In this document: positions 1-10,089 of the stretch, piece by piece
Layout: every line of letters starts with the position of its first letter
How positions within the stretch are numbered: position 1 is the stretch's first letter
NCBI GenBank assembly: GCA_902729315.2
Contig: LR746281.1
Coordinates: forward strand, 3,780,501 to 3,844,500
Direction: 5' to 3'
Length of the DNA: 64,000 bases
Origin: Spirodela intermedia
Lineage: Eukaryota; Streptophyta; Magnoliopsida; Alismatales; Araceae
Made by a program: the position numbers and the translations under genes
Notes under the pieces: generated by a model
Database searches by the model: none
What the model was told of the DNA's origin: nothing
The model's input: only the letters and a program-made list of their open reading frames with translations

Positions 1-234
1 AGGGGACCCACCAACCAGTTGAGCCCACAATCAGGTTGAAAGCACAGTCGAGGGGAGCCATGATTAGAAGCTTGAGCAACTATGGACTGATGGGGGCATG
101 TGTGTGCCAGTCCCTTCTACGTCACTAGTGGCCAGCTAGTTGTGTAGCAAAGAGTAGTCGTACACACAAGAAAGAGACTCATTGCTTCTAAATCTAATAT
201 TATTATATATTCAACCAAAAATTCGATGTACAAT
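1..234 (+). repeat. F1 5' LTR, first fragment (truncated by window edge)
   Basis: This is U3 sequence of the Athila-like LTR in + orientation, entering the window part-way through. It runs from the polyG/ACCC block to just before the conserved GATGTGGGACTAAA block, where a reverse solo LTR (235-1998) interrupts it. The LTR resumes at 2004 and again near 5413, and ends at 6515. Many C-to-T and G-to-A changes relative to younger copies mark it as old. Confidence 0.8.
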
Positions 235-728
235 TGACGTGACTCAGTCGTTGTATATTAAATCACGCAAATTTAAAATTTATAAAACTAGAAAATACGA
301 ATTTTCGGATATTTAGAAGTATTTCAAAATAAATATATCAATTATAATTCAATAAAAATCCCAAAAATAGTGGTAATTTTCCAGGTCGATCACAGGGATG
401 TAATATAATATCTGGTAATTATTCAGAATTTTTCTCAACGAGTACGATTTTCTTACGAATTTTATACTAGGAAATAAAAAGGAAATATATTTAAAATTCA
501 TGAAAAAAAGGAAATAAGGGTGCGGGCGTCAGGATGACGTCAGCGCCAGGCGAACGCGAATCAGGCGGAAACAGAGTTCCGCCCGGCGATTCTTACGTAA
601 GCGATTACAGACGACTTAATTAATCAAATTAAGATCTGTAAAAGCCGGAAGAATCGTAATTTAACGAAGTATAGTTTGGTAAATTAAAAATCACACAAAG
701 TATCACTAAATAAAGCGTAAATTAAATT

Positions 729-1016
729 GAAAGTAGGAAAACAGAGTTCCGACGTCGTGACGGCGACGCGTCGGCGATGCACCGGAATCCTGAGCGTTCG
801 GGAGGATCGTCGTGTAGTGTCCACGGCCTCGAAGGCTCTCCTTTGACAAAGACAACGTGGGCAATCTTTAGATAAAGCAGGAAAACAGAGTTCCGGCGTC
901 GCAACGGCGACGCGTCGGCGATGCACCGGAATCCTGAGCATTCGGGAGGGTCGTCGTGCAGTGTCCACGGCCTCGAAGGCTCTCCTTGGACAAAGACGAC
1001 GTGAGCAATCTCTAGA
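729..1016 (-). repeat. 144-bp tandem duplication inside LTR
   Basis: Two head-to-tail copies, 729-872 and 873-1016. Each contains the ACAGAGTTCC motif (741 and 885), the CACCGGAATCC block and the GTCCACGGCCTCGAAGG block. The same 144-bp duplication occurs in the solo LTR at 22084-23842 and in both A2 LTRs, but not in the A1 LTRs or most other copies. It therefore marks a sublineage. Confidence 0.9.
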
Positions 1017-1535
1017 TCTTCTCGCGAAGTCTAGAGACCAATGAAGTGGGTCGTCGAATCGTCTCCGGCGGCTGTCACCCGGCGGAGCGGAAAAACGGCG
1101 ACTTTGCGGCTCTCCGGCGGCTGTCACCCGACGGAGAGGGGCTGGATGGAGGTGAGGCGCGTGTTAGGGAGCTTCATCCTCAGGTCCGCGCAGCAAGAGG
1201 AGGCTCTTCATCGCATCTGGTACGCTCTCAGGAGGTGGCGACTGGTCTCCCGGCGGATCGTCCTCTTCCCGACGACGGCTTGTTCGTCGATCAATCGGAG
1301 ATGATTTACTCGATGGATTGCGATCCTTTTATCGCGAATCGTTCAGAAATTTTAGTAGCAATGCTCCGCAAATCGCGTTGACGAGATTTTCGCCGATGAT
1401 CCAGCGATTCCGGTTGCTTAATCCTTCACCGGCGATCTGCAGGAAAGTCGCGATAATCAGTTAAAAATATATGAATTTTGACTCTGGGAGGATTCGAACC
1501 CGCGGCGGTCGCCGGCGCCTTACAAGGTGGATTTA

Positions 1536-1578
1536 GTCCCACATCGGTTGTGCGCGGATTATTCGGGCGAATATATAG
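1536..1578 (+). promoter_or_regulatory. Antisense snRNA-type promoter motif pair (USE + TATA)
   Basis: GTCCCACATCG (1536-1546) matches the plant snRNA upstream sequence element RTCCCACATCG exactly. ATATATAG begins at 1571, leaving 24 bp between the two. In plant snRNA genes a gap of about 23-25 bp is typical of RNA polymerase III genes (U6, U3) and about 33-34 bp of polymerase II genes. The pair reads antisense to the LTR. About 215 bp further on are the T-runs near 1791-1803. Function is inferred only. Confidence 0.5.
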
Positions 1579-2003
1579 TAAAGTTAGCTTTCTAGGCAAA
1601 GTCCTCTCGCGTGTACGACCACTCCTTGCCCCACAGCCGGCTGACCACCGGTGACCTGGAAGGGGAGTGGCGCACATGTGCCCCTATCGATCCAAGCAAG
1701 CCGCTCGAGCCCCTGCTCGCGGCTACTCCCCGACTGCGCTTCCGACCCGCTTGCGGGCCCGGCTGGCCGGCGGGTCCGCCCATTTTGCAATATTTTTATT
1801 TTTATTTCTTGTTCTTCATTTATCTCAAAACTAAGACTGTAAAAATCGTATAAAATCACATAATTACCCAAAAATTCACGTTAATCAACTGAAAACCACT
1901 TTTCATGCTTTAACACAAATATAAGTCTATTTATCATGAGTTAAGGCTAAAACTATATTATTTACTAATTATTAACTCATGATAATGAAGACTTATCAAC
2001 AAT

Positions 2004-2042
2004 CAATGTGGAACTAAACCCGTATCACACCTTCTCAAAAAT
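2004..2042 (+). repeat. F1 5' LTR, second fragment
   Basis: A short continuation of the F1 LTR after the solo LTR at 235-1998. It contains the decayed GTGGAACTAAACCC block and the following CACACCTTCTC. It stops where an unrelated short insertion begins (about 2043). Confidence 0.7.
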
Positions 2043-2095
2043 GGTTTCATTTATTTTAATACCTAAATTACCCTTTAGGTATAACAATGATATAC
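2043..2095. other. Left part of a short insertion of unknown origin in the F1 LTR
   Basis: AT-rich sequence absent from the other LTR copies. It ends with TATAC (2091-2095), the left target-site duplication of the solo LTR at 2096-5351. The rest of the insertion is at 5357-5412. Together they make about 104 bp, the size of a small MITE, but I see no convincing terminal inverted repeats. Origin unknown. Confidence 0.4.
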
Positions 2096-5000
2096 TGATA
2101 AGTCTTCATTATCATGAGTTAATAATTAGTAAATAATATAGTTTTAGCCTTAACTCATGATAAATAGACTTATATTTGTGTTAAAGAATGATTTTTTGTC
2201 TTCAATTGACTAACGTGAATTTTTGGGTAATTATGTGATTTTATACGATTTTTACAATCTTACTTTTGAGATAAATGAAGAACAAGAAATAAAAATAAAA
2301 ATATTGCAAAAATGGGGGGACCCGCCGGCCAGCTGGGCTCGCGAGCAGGTCGGAAGCGCAGTCGGGGAGTAAGCCGCAAGTAGGGGCTCGAGCGGCTTGA
2401 CTTGGGGATCGACAGGGCACGCATACGCCACTCCCCTTCCACGTTACCGGTGGGCAGCCGGCTATGGGGCAAGGAGTGGTCATACACGCGAGAGAAGGGA
2501 CTTTGCTCACAAACCTAACATTACTATATATTCGCCCGAAAAATCGGCGTACAACCGATGTGGGACTAAACCCTTGTCACACCTTCCTCAAAAGAGGTAG
2601 GTGACGTGACTCAGTTGTTGTATGTTAAATCACGCAAATATAAAATTTATAAAACTAGAAAATACAAATTTTTGGATATTTAGAAGTATTTCAAAATAAA
2701 TATATCAATTATAATTCAATAAAAATTCCAAAAATAGCGGTAATTTTTCAGGTCGATCATAGAGATGTAATATAATATCTGGTAATTATTCAGAATTTTT
2801 CTCAATGAATACGATTTTCTTACGAATTTTGTACTAGGAAATAAAAAGAAAATATATTAAAAAATCACGAAAAAAAAAAAGGAAATAAGGGTGGGGGCGT
2901 CAGGATGACGTTAGCGCCCTGCGAACGCGAATCAGGCGGAAACAGAGTTTCGTCAGGCGATTCTTACATAAGCGATTACAAACGACTTAATTAATCAAAT
3001 TAAGATCTGTAAAAGCTGGAAGAATCGTAATTTAACGAAGTATAGTTTGGCAAATTAAAATCACATAAAGTATCACTAAATAAAGCGTAAATTAAATTGA
3101 AAGTAGGAAAACAGAGTTCCGGCATCACGACGGTGATGCGTCGGCGATGCACCGGAATCCTGAGCATTCGGGAGGATCGTCGTGCAGTGTCCACGGCCTC
3201 GAAGGCTCTCCTTGGACAAAGACAACGTGGGCAATCTCTAGATCTTCTTGCGAAGTCTAGAGATCAATGAAGTGGGTCGTCGAATCATCTTCGACGGCTG
3301 TCACCTGGCGGAGCGGAAAAACGGCGACTTTGGGGCTCTCCGGCGGCTGTCACCCGATGGAGAGGAGCTGAATGGAGGTGAGGCACGTGTTAGGGAGCTT
3401 CATCCTCAGGTCCGCGCAGCAAGAGGAGGCTCTTCATCGCATCTGGTACGCTCTCAGGAGGTGGCGACTGGTCTCCCGGCGGATCGTCCTTTTCCCGACG
3501 ACGGCTTGTTCGTCGATCAATCGAAGATGATTTACTCGATGGATTCGCGATCCTTTTATCGCGAATCGTTTAGCAATTTTAGTAGCAATGCTCCGCGAAT
3601 CGTGTTGACGAGATTTTTGCCGATGATCCAGCGATTCTCGTTGCTTAATCCTTCACCGGCGATCTGCAGGAAAGTCACGATAATCAGATAAAAATATATG
3701 AATTTTGACTTTGGGAGGATTCGAACCCGCGCCGGTCGCCCGCCTCTTTTGAGGTAGGTGTGACGGGGGTTTAGTCCCACATCGGTTGTATGCCGATTTG
3801 TGAGCAAAGTCCCTTCTCTCGCGTGTATGACCACTCCTTGCCCCACAGCCAGCTGGCCACCAGTGATGTGGAAGGGGAGTGGCGTACGCGTGCCCTGTCG
3901 GTCTCCAAGCCAAGCCGCTCAAGCCCCTGCTCGCAGCTTACTCCCCGACTGTGCTTCCGACCCGCTTGCGGGCCCGGTTGGCTGGCGGGTCCCCCCATTT
4001 TTGCAATATTTTTATTTTTATTTCTTATTCTTCATTTATCTCAAAAGTAAGACTGTAAAAATCGTATAAAATCACATAATTACCCAAAAATTCACATTAA
4101 TCAATTGAAAACAGAAAATCATTTTTTAACACAAATATAAGTCTATTTATCATGAGTGAAGGCTAAACTATATTGTTTACTAATTATTAACTCATGATAA
4201 TGAAGACTTATCAGCAGGCGACTGACGTGAGTTCGAATCCTCCCAGAGTCAAAATTCATATATTTTTATCTGATTATCGCGACTTTCCTACAGATCACTG
4301 GTGAAGGATTAAGCAACGAGAATCGTTGGATCATCGGCGAAAATTCGTCAACGCGATTCGCGGAGCATTGCTACTAAAATTGCTGAATGATTCGCGATAG
4401 AAGGATCGCGAATCCATCGAGTAAATCATCTCCGAATGATCAACGAACAAGCCGTCATTGGGAAGAGGACGATCCGCTGGGACACCAGTCGCCACCTCCT
4501 GAGAGCATACCAGATGCGATGAAGAGCCTCCTCTTGCTGCGCAGACCTGAGGATGAAGCTCTCTAACACGCGCCCCACCTCCATCCAGCTCCTCTTCGTC
4601 GGGTGAGAGCCACTGGAGGGCCGCAAAGTCGCCATTTTTCCGCTCCGCCGGGTGACAGCCGCCAGAGACGATTCGACAACCCACTTCATTGATCTCTAGA
4701 CTTCGCAAGAAGATCTAGAGGTTGCCCACATCGTCTTTGTCCAAGGAGAGCCTTTGAGGCCGTGGACACTGCACGACGATCCTCCCGAACGGTCAGGATT
4801 CCGGTGCATCGCCAACGCATCGCCGTCACGATGCCGGAACTTTGTTTTCCTACTTTCAATTTAATTTACGTTTCATTTACTGATACTTTGTGTGATTTTA
4901 ATTTACCAAACTATACTTCGTTCAATTACGATTCTTTCAGCTTTTACAGATCTTAATTTGATTAATTAAGTCATCTGTAATCACTTACGTAAGAATCACC

Positions 5001-5351
5001 GGGCGGAACTCTGTTTTTGTCTGATTCGCATTTGCCCGGCGCTGACGTCATTCCAACGTCTGCACCCTTATTTCGTTTTTTTTCGTGAATTTTAAGTATA
5101 TTTCCTTTTTATTTCCTAGTATTAAATTCAAAAGAAAATTGTATTCATTGAGAAAAATTCTGAATAATTACCAGATATTATATTACATCCCTGTGATTGA
5201 CCTGGAAAATTACTGCTATTTTTAGAATTTTTATTGAATTATAATTGATATATTTATTTAGAAATACTTCTAAATAACCAAAAATTCGTATTTTCTAGTT
5301 TTATAAATTTCATATTTGCGTGATTTAATATACAACGACTGAGTCACGTCA
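2096..5351 (+). mobile_element. Solo LTR (+), interrupted by another solo LTR
   Basis: An LTR in + orientation in two parts, 2096-2601 and 4219-5351. Joined length is about 1639 bp, matching the family. The target-site duplication is TATAC (2091-2095 and 5352-5356), a perfect match. It is split by a reverse solo LTR at 2602-4213. It sits inside the short unknown insertion in the F1 LTR, so it is the third nesting level here. Confidence 0.9.
2602..4213 (-). mobile_element. Solo LTR (-)
   Basis: A complete 1612-bp reverse LTR, from TGACGTGACTC to GACTTATCA. The flanks GTAGG (2597-2601) and GCAGG (4214-4218) differ by one transition, so they are read as a decayed target-site duplication. The host LTR continues in register on both sides. 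This copy has the USE motif near 3775 but has lost the TATA stretch that normally follows it. Confidence 0.88.
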
Positions 5352-5356
5352 TATAC

Positions 5357-5412
5357 CATGATGACATCACTTCATAAAGATATTAGAATACTTATTTTAA
5401 TCTCTCTCATGT
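5357..5412. other. Right part of the short unknown insertion
   Basis: AT-rich sequence between the target-site duplication TATAC (5352-5356) and the point where the F1 LTR resumes (about 5413, before GGTGAGTTCAAATCC). It belongs with 2043-2090. No coding potential or recognised family. Confidence 0.4.
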
Positions 5413-6515
5413 AGGCAAGTAATCGAGGTGAGTTCAAATCCTACTAGAGCCAAAACTCATATTTTTATCTAATTAAATCACTACTTTCTTGTAGATCACT
5501 AATGAAGGATTAAGCCGCTAGAATCATTCAATTATTAACAAAAATTTCATCAACGTGGTTCGCAAAATATTGTTATTAAAATTATTAAATGATTCATGAT
5601 AAAAGGATTGTGAATCTATTAAGTAAATAATCTGTAATTGATTGACGAATAAGCTGTCGTCGAAAAGAGGATGATCCGTTAGGAGATGAGTTGCCACCTT
5701 CTAAGAGCATACTAGATATGATGAAGAGCCTCCTCTTACTGTGCAGATCTGAAGATGAAGCTCCATAACACGCACCTCACCTCTATCTAGCTCTTCTTTG
5801 TTGGTTAAAAGTAGCTAGAGGGCAGCAAAGTCACTAGTTTTTTGCTTTGGTTGGTGGCAATCATCGGAGATGGTTCGACAACCCATTTTATTAATCTCTA
5901 GACTTTACAAGAAGGTTTAGAGATTACTCACGTCATCCATATCTAAGAAGAGTCTTTGAGACCATAGACACTATACGACAATCCTTTTGAACACTCAAGA
6001 TTCTGGTGCATCCTACTGCAACACCAAAAGTCTATTTTCATACTTCCAACTTAAGTTTCACTTCATTTAGTGATAACTTGTGTGATTTAAATTTACGAGA
6101 CTATTCTTCATTTAGTTACGATTCTTTTGACTTTTATAGATCTTAATTTGATCAATTAAATCACCTATAATCACTTACATAAGAATTTTTAGTTTTATTT
6201 GTCAAGCACCAACACCATCCTAATGTCCTCCCCTTTATTTTCTTTTTTTATAAATTTGAAATAAATTTTATTTTGATTTCTTAATCTAAAATTCATAAAA
6301 AATCGTATTCTTTGAGGAAAATTTTAAAAAATTACCCAATATTATACTAGATCTCTATGATTGACTTGAAAAATTGTTACTATTTTTGGAAATTTTATTA
6401 AATTATAATTAAGATATTTATTCAGAAATACTTCTAAATATTTGACAATTAGTTTTTTCTAGTTTTATAAATTTTGAATTTACATGATGTAACATACAAT
6501 GACTAAGTCACATTT
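5413..6515 (+). repeat. F1 5' LTR, final fragment
   Basis: Strongly decayed LTR sequence ending near 6515 (GACTAAGTCAC...), directly followed by a decayed primer-binding site. It is therefore the 3' end of a 5' LTR and not a solo LTR. CpG sites of the younger consensus are mostly TpG or CpA here. Confidence 0.85.
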
Positions 6516-6520
6516 AATTT

Positions 6521-6538
6521 TGACACCGTTGCTAAGGA
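6521..6538 (+). promoter_or_regulatory. Decayed primer-binding site of F1 (tRNA-Asp type)
   Basis: TGACACCGTTGCTAAGGA aligns without gaps to the intact site of A2 (39475-39492). All differences are C-to-T or G-to-A transitions. It lies a few bases after the LTR end, as expected. Confidence 0.8.
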
Positions 6539-6728
6539 TGTATTACATAATATTGAGTATTTTTGTATTTTTCTCTTTGACTACAAAAAAAAAATTAACT
6601 CTTGTTTTTATTTTCTTCTTGTATAAAAAAAAGAAAAAAGAGAGAACAAAGATTAGCAAGGGAAGTATTGAGGCATACTAAAGGAGGATAATAGTTATTA
6701 AACTTTTTTCTTAAATTTATTGATTTTG

Positions 6729-7379
6729 ATGGATCTTGAAGGAAGTACAAGTCAAATTGAGAACAATCTTATGGCCATAAAAAACCCCTAATTCATTTCA
6801 AAGAGCATCCAATATTTGAGTCCCATTAGCACCCATTGTTAAATTCCAAATAAATCTAGAAAATTTCTAAATGCTCCCTAATTTTCATGGGTTACCTTTA
6901 GAGGAACCTCATTAGCATTTGAAAAAAATTCATATGGTCTATGATTTTCTTAATCTCCTTCGAGTTACACTAGAAATTATTAAGATGAAACTATTCCCTC
7001 ATATACTTAGGGACAAGACTAGTTATTAGCTATCCCTATTAGATAAAGAATTAAATAGTTGAAAAGACATAGAATAGTCTTTTCTTTGAAAATTTTACCC
7101 CTTAGGAAAAACTCAAAATATGAGAAAATATATATGAAGTTTTTCTCAAAATCAAAGAGAAACTTTGTATGAGACATGAGAAAAATTCAAAGATTTACTT
7201 AAAAAGTGTCGTCATCATACTATACCCAAGTGGCAACTCAATAAAATTTTTTATTATGAATTATTAGAACAACATATAGATATAATTGATTCTATGTGGA
7301 AGAGCTTATATGGAGAAAACCTCTAATGAGATTTATAGTCTTTATGGGAATTTAAGTGAAAATAATAGAGATCAAGTCT
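6729..7379 (+). pseudogene. F1 gag remnant
   Basis: Decayed Gag coding sequence, colinear with the N-terminal third of the A1/A2 polyprotein. Recognisable blocks include the MDLEGSTSQIENN-like segment near 6730, the [13 protein letters not shown]-like segment near 6880 and the WKDIEQ-like segment near 7060, now broken by stops and frameshifts. The normal start codon and the first roughly 35 codons are missing: the untranslated leader joins directly to the MDxEGST block. The remnant stops at 7379, where a reverse LTR (R1) begins. The rest of F1 is not visible in the window. Confidence 0.85.
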
Positions 7380-7795
7380 TGACGTGACTTAGTTATTCTA
7401 TATTAAATCACATAAATTTAAAATTTATAAAACTAGAAAATATTAATTTTCAGATATTTAGAAGTATTTCTAAACAAATATATCAATTATAATTTAATAA
7501 AACTTCTAAAAATAGTGATGATTTTCCAAGTCGATTATAGAGATATAATATAATATTAGATAATTTTTCAGAATTATTTTAAAAAATATGAGCTTTTATA
7601 CTAAGAAATAAAAATAAAATATATTTAAAATTTTTGAAAAAGGGAAATAAGGGTGCATTGAATCGTCTTTGGTGGCTGTCATCTAGCGGAGTACAAAAAT
7701 GACGACTTTGTGGCTCTCTAGCGGCTGTCACCTGATGGAGAGGAGCTAGATGGAGGTATACTGTTTGTAGAGAGCTTCATCCTCAAGTTCACACA
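7380..7795 (-). repeat. R1 3' LTR remnant (internally deleted, truncated)
   Basis: Begins with the family edge TGACGTGACTT and follows the R-U5 tail to about 7650. It then jumps to the CpG-rich core (GAATCGTC..., CTGTCACCTGATGGAG) and breaks off near 7795. From there it passes directly into sequence that in intact elements lies just downstream of the gag-pol stop. The rest of the LTR, the polypurine tract and most of the 3' untranslated region are deleted. Confidence 0.8.
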
Positions 7796-7915
7796 AGTAC
7801 TACAAAATTTTAAGAAAAATAGAGCTTAAAAAAAAGTCAAATAGAATGAAATAAAAATCATGGGTTGCCTCCCATGCAACGCTAAATTTAATGTCTCCAA
7901 CTAGATACGTTGATC

Positions 7916-8452
7916 TTACTCTTGAATTTCTTTTAATAATAAAATTTCTTTTTCTACAAGATGTTCATGTTCTATGTAATGTTTAAGCTGCTGTCCATTT
8001 ACCTTAAAGTTATGATCACTTTTAGGATCTTTAATCAGTATAGTTCCATGATCATATGTCTTTTCCACCACATAAGGCCCTGTCTATTTTGATTTTAATT
8101 TTTTTGGGATAAATTTCAGCCTAGAATCATATAACCACACTTTTTGTCCAACATCAATTTTTTTTCTGCTAATGTATTTATCATGAAAAGGTTTAGTTTT
8201 TTCATTATATATTCTATGATTTTCATAAGCTTCATTCCTCAACTCTTCTAATTCATGTAGTTGAGAATTCTATGCCCACCAGCTGATTTTTCATCCATAC
8301 ATAAATTTTTTATAGCCCATAATGCTTTATGCTCTATTTTCATAGGAAGATGACATGGCTTTCTAAAAATGAGATGAAACGGGGACATACTTATGGCATT
8401 TCTATAAGTTGTTCTATAAGCTCATAATGCATCTTGTAATTTCATGAGTCAA
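7916..8452 (-). pseudogene. R1 gag-pol remnant, integrase C-terminal part
   Basis: Reverse-strand sequence colinear with the last 180 or so residues of the A1 polyprotein. The TAA stop aligns at 7916-7918. The [10 protein letters not shown]-like and [11 protein letters not shown]-like blocks are recognisable, with stops and small indels. It is split from the rest of the R1 pol gene by the solo LTR at 8453-10084. The stretch 7796-7915 is matching 3' untranslated sequence. Confidence 0.88.
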
Positions 8453-10084
8453 TGACGTGACTCAGTTGTTGTATATTAAATCACGCAAATATAAAATTTA
8501 TAAAACTAGAAAATATAATTTTTTAGATATTTAGAAGTATTTCTAAATAAATATATCAATTATAATTCAATAAAACTTCCCAAAATAGCAATAATTTTCC
8601 AGATCGATCACAGGGATGTAATATAATATCTGATAATTATTCAGAATTTTTCTCAATGAATACGATTTTCTATGAATTTTATACTAGGAAATAAAAAGGA
8701 AATATATTTAAAAATCACGAAATAGGGAAATAAAGGGGCGGATGTCAGGATGATGTTAGTGCTTGGCGAACGCGAATCAGGCGGAAATAGAGTTCCGCTC
8801 GACGATTCTTACATAAGCGATTATAGACGATTTAATTGATCAAATTAAGATTTGTAAAAGCTAGAAGAATTGTAATAGAACAAAGTATATCTTGGTAAAT
8901 TAAAAACACAAAAATTATCACTAAATGAAGCGTAAAGTAAATTGAAAGCAGGAAAATAGAGTTCTAGTGTCACGATGGTGATGCATTGATGATGCACCGG
9001 AATCTTGAGCGTTCAGGAGGATCGTTGTGCAGTGTCCATGGTCTTGAAGGCTCTCCTTGGACAAAGACGACATTGGCAATCTTTAGATCTTCTCGCGAAG
9101 TCTAGTAATCAATGAAGTGGGTCATCGAATCGTCTCTGATGGCTATCACCTAGCGGAGTGGAAGAATGGCAACTTTGTGGCTCTCCGACGGCTGTCACCC
9201 GACAAAGAGGAGCTGGATGGAGGTGGGGTGCATGTTAGGGAGCTTCATCCTCAGGTCCACGCAGCAAGAAGAGGCTCTTCATCACATCCGATACGCTCTT
9301 AAGAGGTGGCGACTCGTCTTTCGACAGATCGTCCTCTTCCCGACGATGGCTTGTTCGTCGATCAATCGGAGATGATTTACTCAATGGATTCGCGATCCTT
9401 TTATCGTGAATCGTTCAGCAATTTTAGTAGCAATACTCTGCGAATCGCATTGACGAGATTTTCGTCGATGATCCAGCGATTCTTGTTGCTTAATCCTTCA
9501 CTAGCGATCTGCAAGAAAGTCGCGATAATCAGATAAAAATATATGAATTTTGACTCTAGGAGGATTCAAACCCGCGCCGGTCGCCCTCCTCTAAGGAAGG
9601 TGTGACGCAAGTTTAGTCCCACATCGATTGTGCGGCGATTTTTCCGGTGAATATATAGTAGTGTTAGCTTTCTAAGCAAAGTCCCTTCTCTCGCGTGTAC
9701 GACCACTCCTTGCCCCATAGCCGGCTGGTCACTAGTGACGTGGAAGGGGAGTGGCACACACATGTCCCTATATCAGTCCAAGCTAAGTTGCTCGAGCCAC
9801 TACTTGCGACTACTCCCCAACTACACTTCCGACCCGTTTGCGGGCCCGACTGGCTGGCGGGTCCCCCCATTTTGCAATATTTTTATTTTTATTTCTTATT
9901 CTTCATTTATCTCAAAAGTAAAACTATAAAAATCGTATAAAATCACATAATTATCCAAAAATTCACATTAATCAATTGAAAATCACAAATCATACTTTAA
10001 CACAAATATAAGTCTATTTATCATTAGTTAAGGCTAAAACTATATTATTTACTAATTATTAACTCATGATAATGAAGACTTATC
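8453..10084 (-). mobile_element. Solo LTR (-) inserted in R1 integrase region
   Basis: A complete 1632-bp reverse LTR with a perfect 5-bp target-site duplication GTCAA (8448-8452 and 10085-10089). The R1 integrase sequence continues in register on both sides. It keeps the antisense USE/TATA pair. Confidence 0.93.
9616..9658 (+). promoter_or_regulatory. Antisense snRNA-type promoter motif pair (USE + TATA)
   Basis: GTCCCACATCG at 9616-9626 and ATATATAG from 9651, with 24 bp between them. This is the same spacing as in the copies at 1536 and 20235, although the spacer bases differ. Confidence 0.5.
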
Positions 10085-10089
10085 AGTCA

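Larger units (their letters stand above)
235..1998 (-). mobile_element. Solo LTR, Athila-like family, 144-bp-duplication subfamily
   Basis: A complete 1764-bp LTR in reverse orientation, with the family ends TGACGTGACTC (left) and GACTTATCA (right). It is flanked by a perfect 5-bp target-site duplication, ACAAT at 230-234 and 1999-2003, and has no internal region. It is therefore a solo LTR left by LTR-LTR recombination. It lies in the F1 5' LTR. It contains the 144-bp tandem duplication (729-872 and 873-1016) and has few decayed CpGs, so it is relatively young. Confidence 0.93.
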
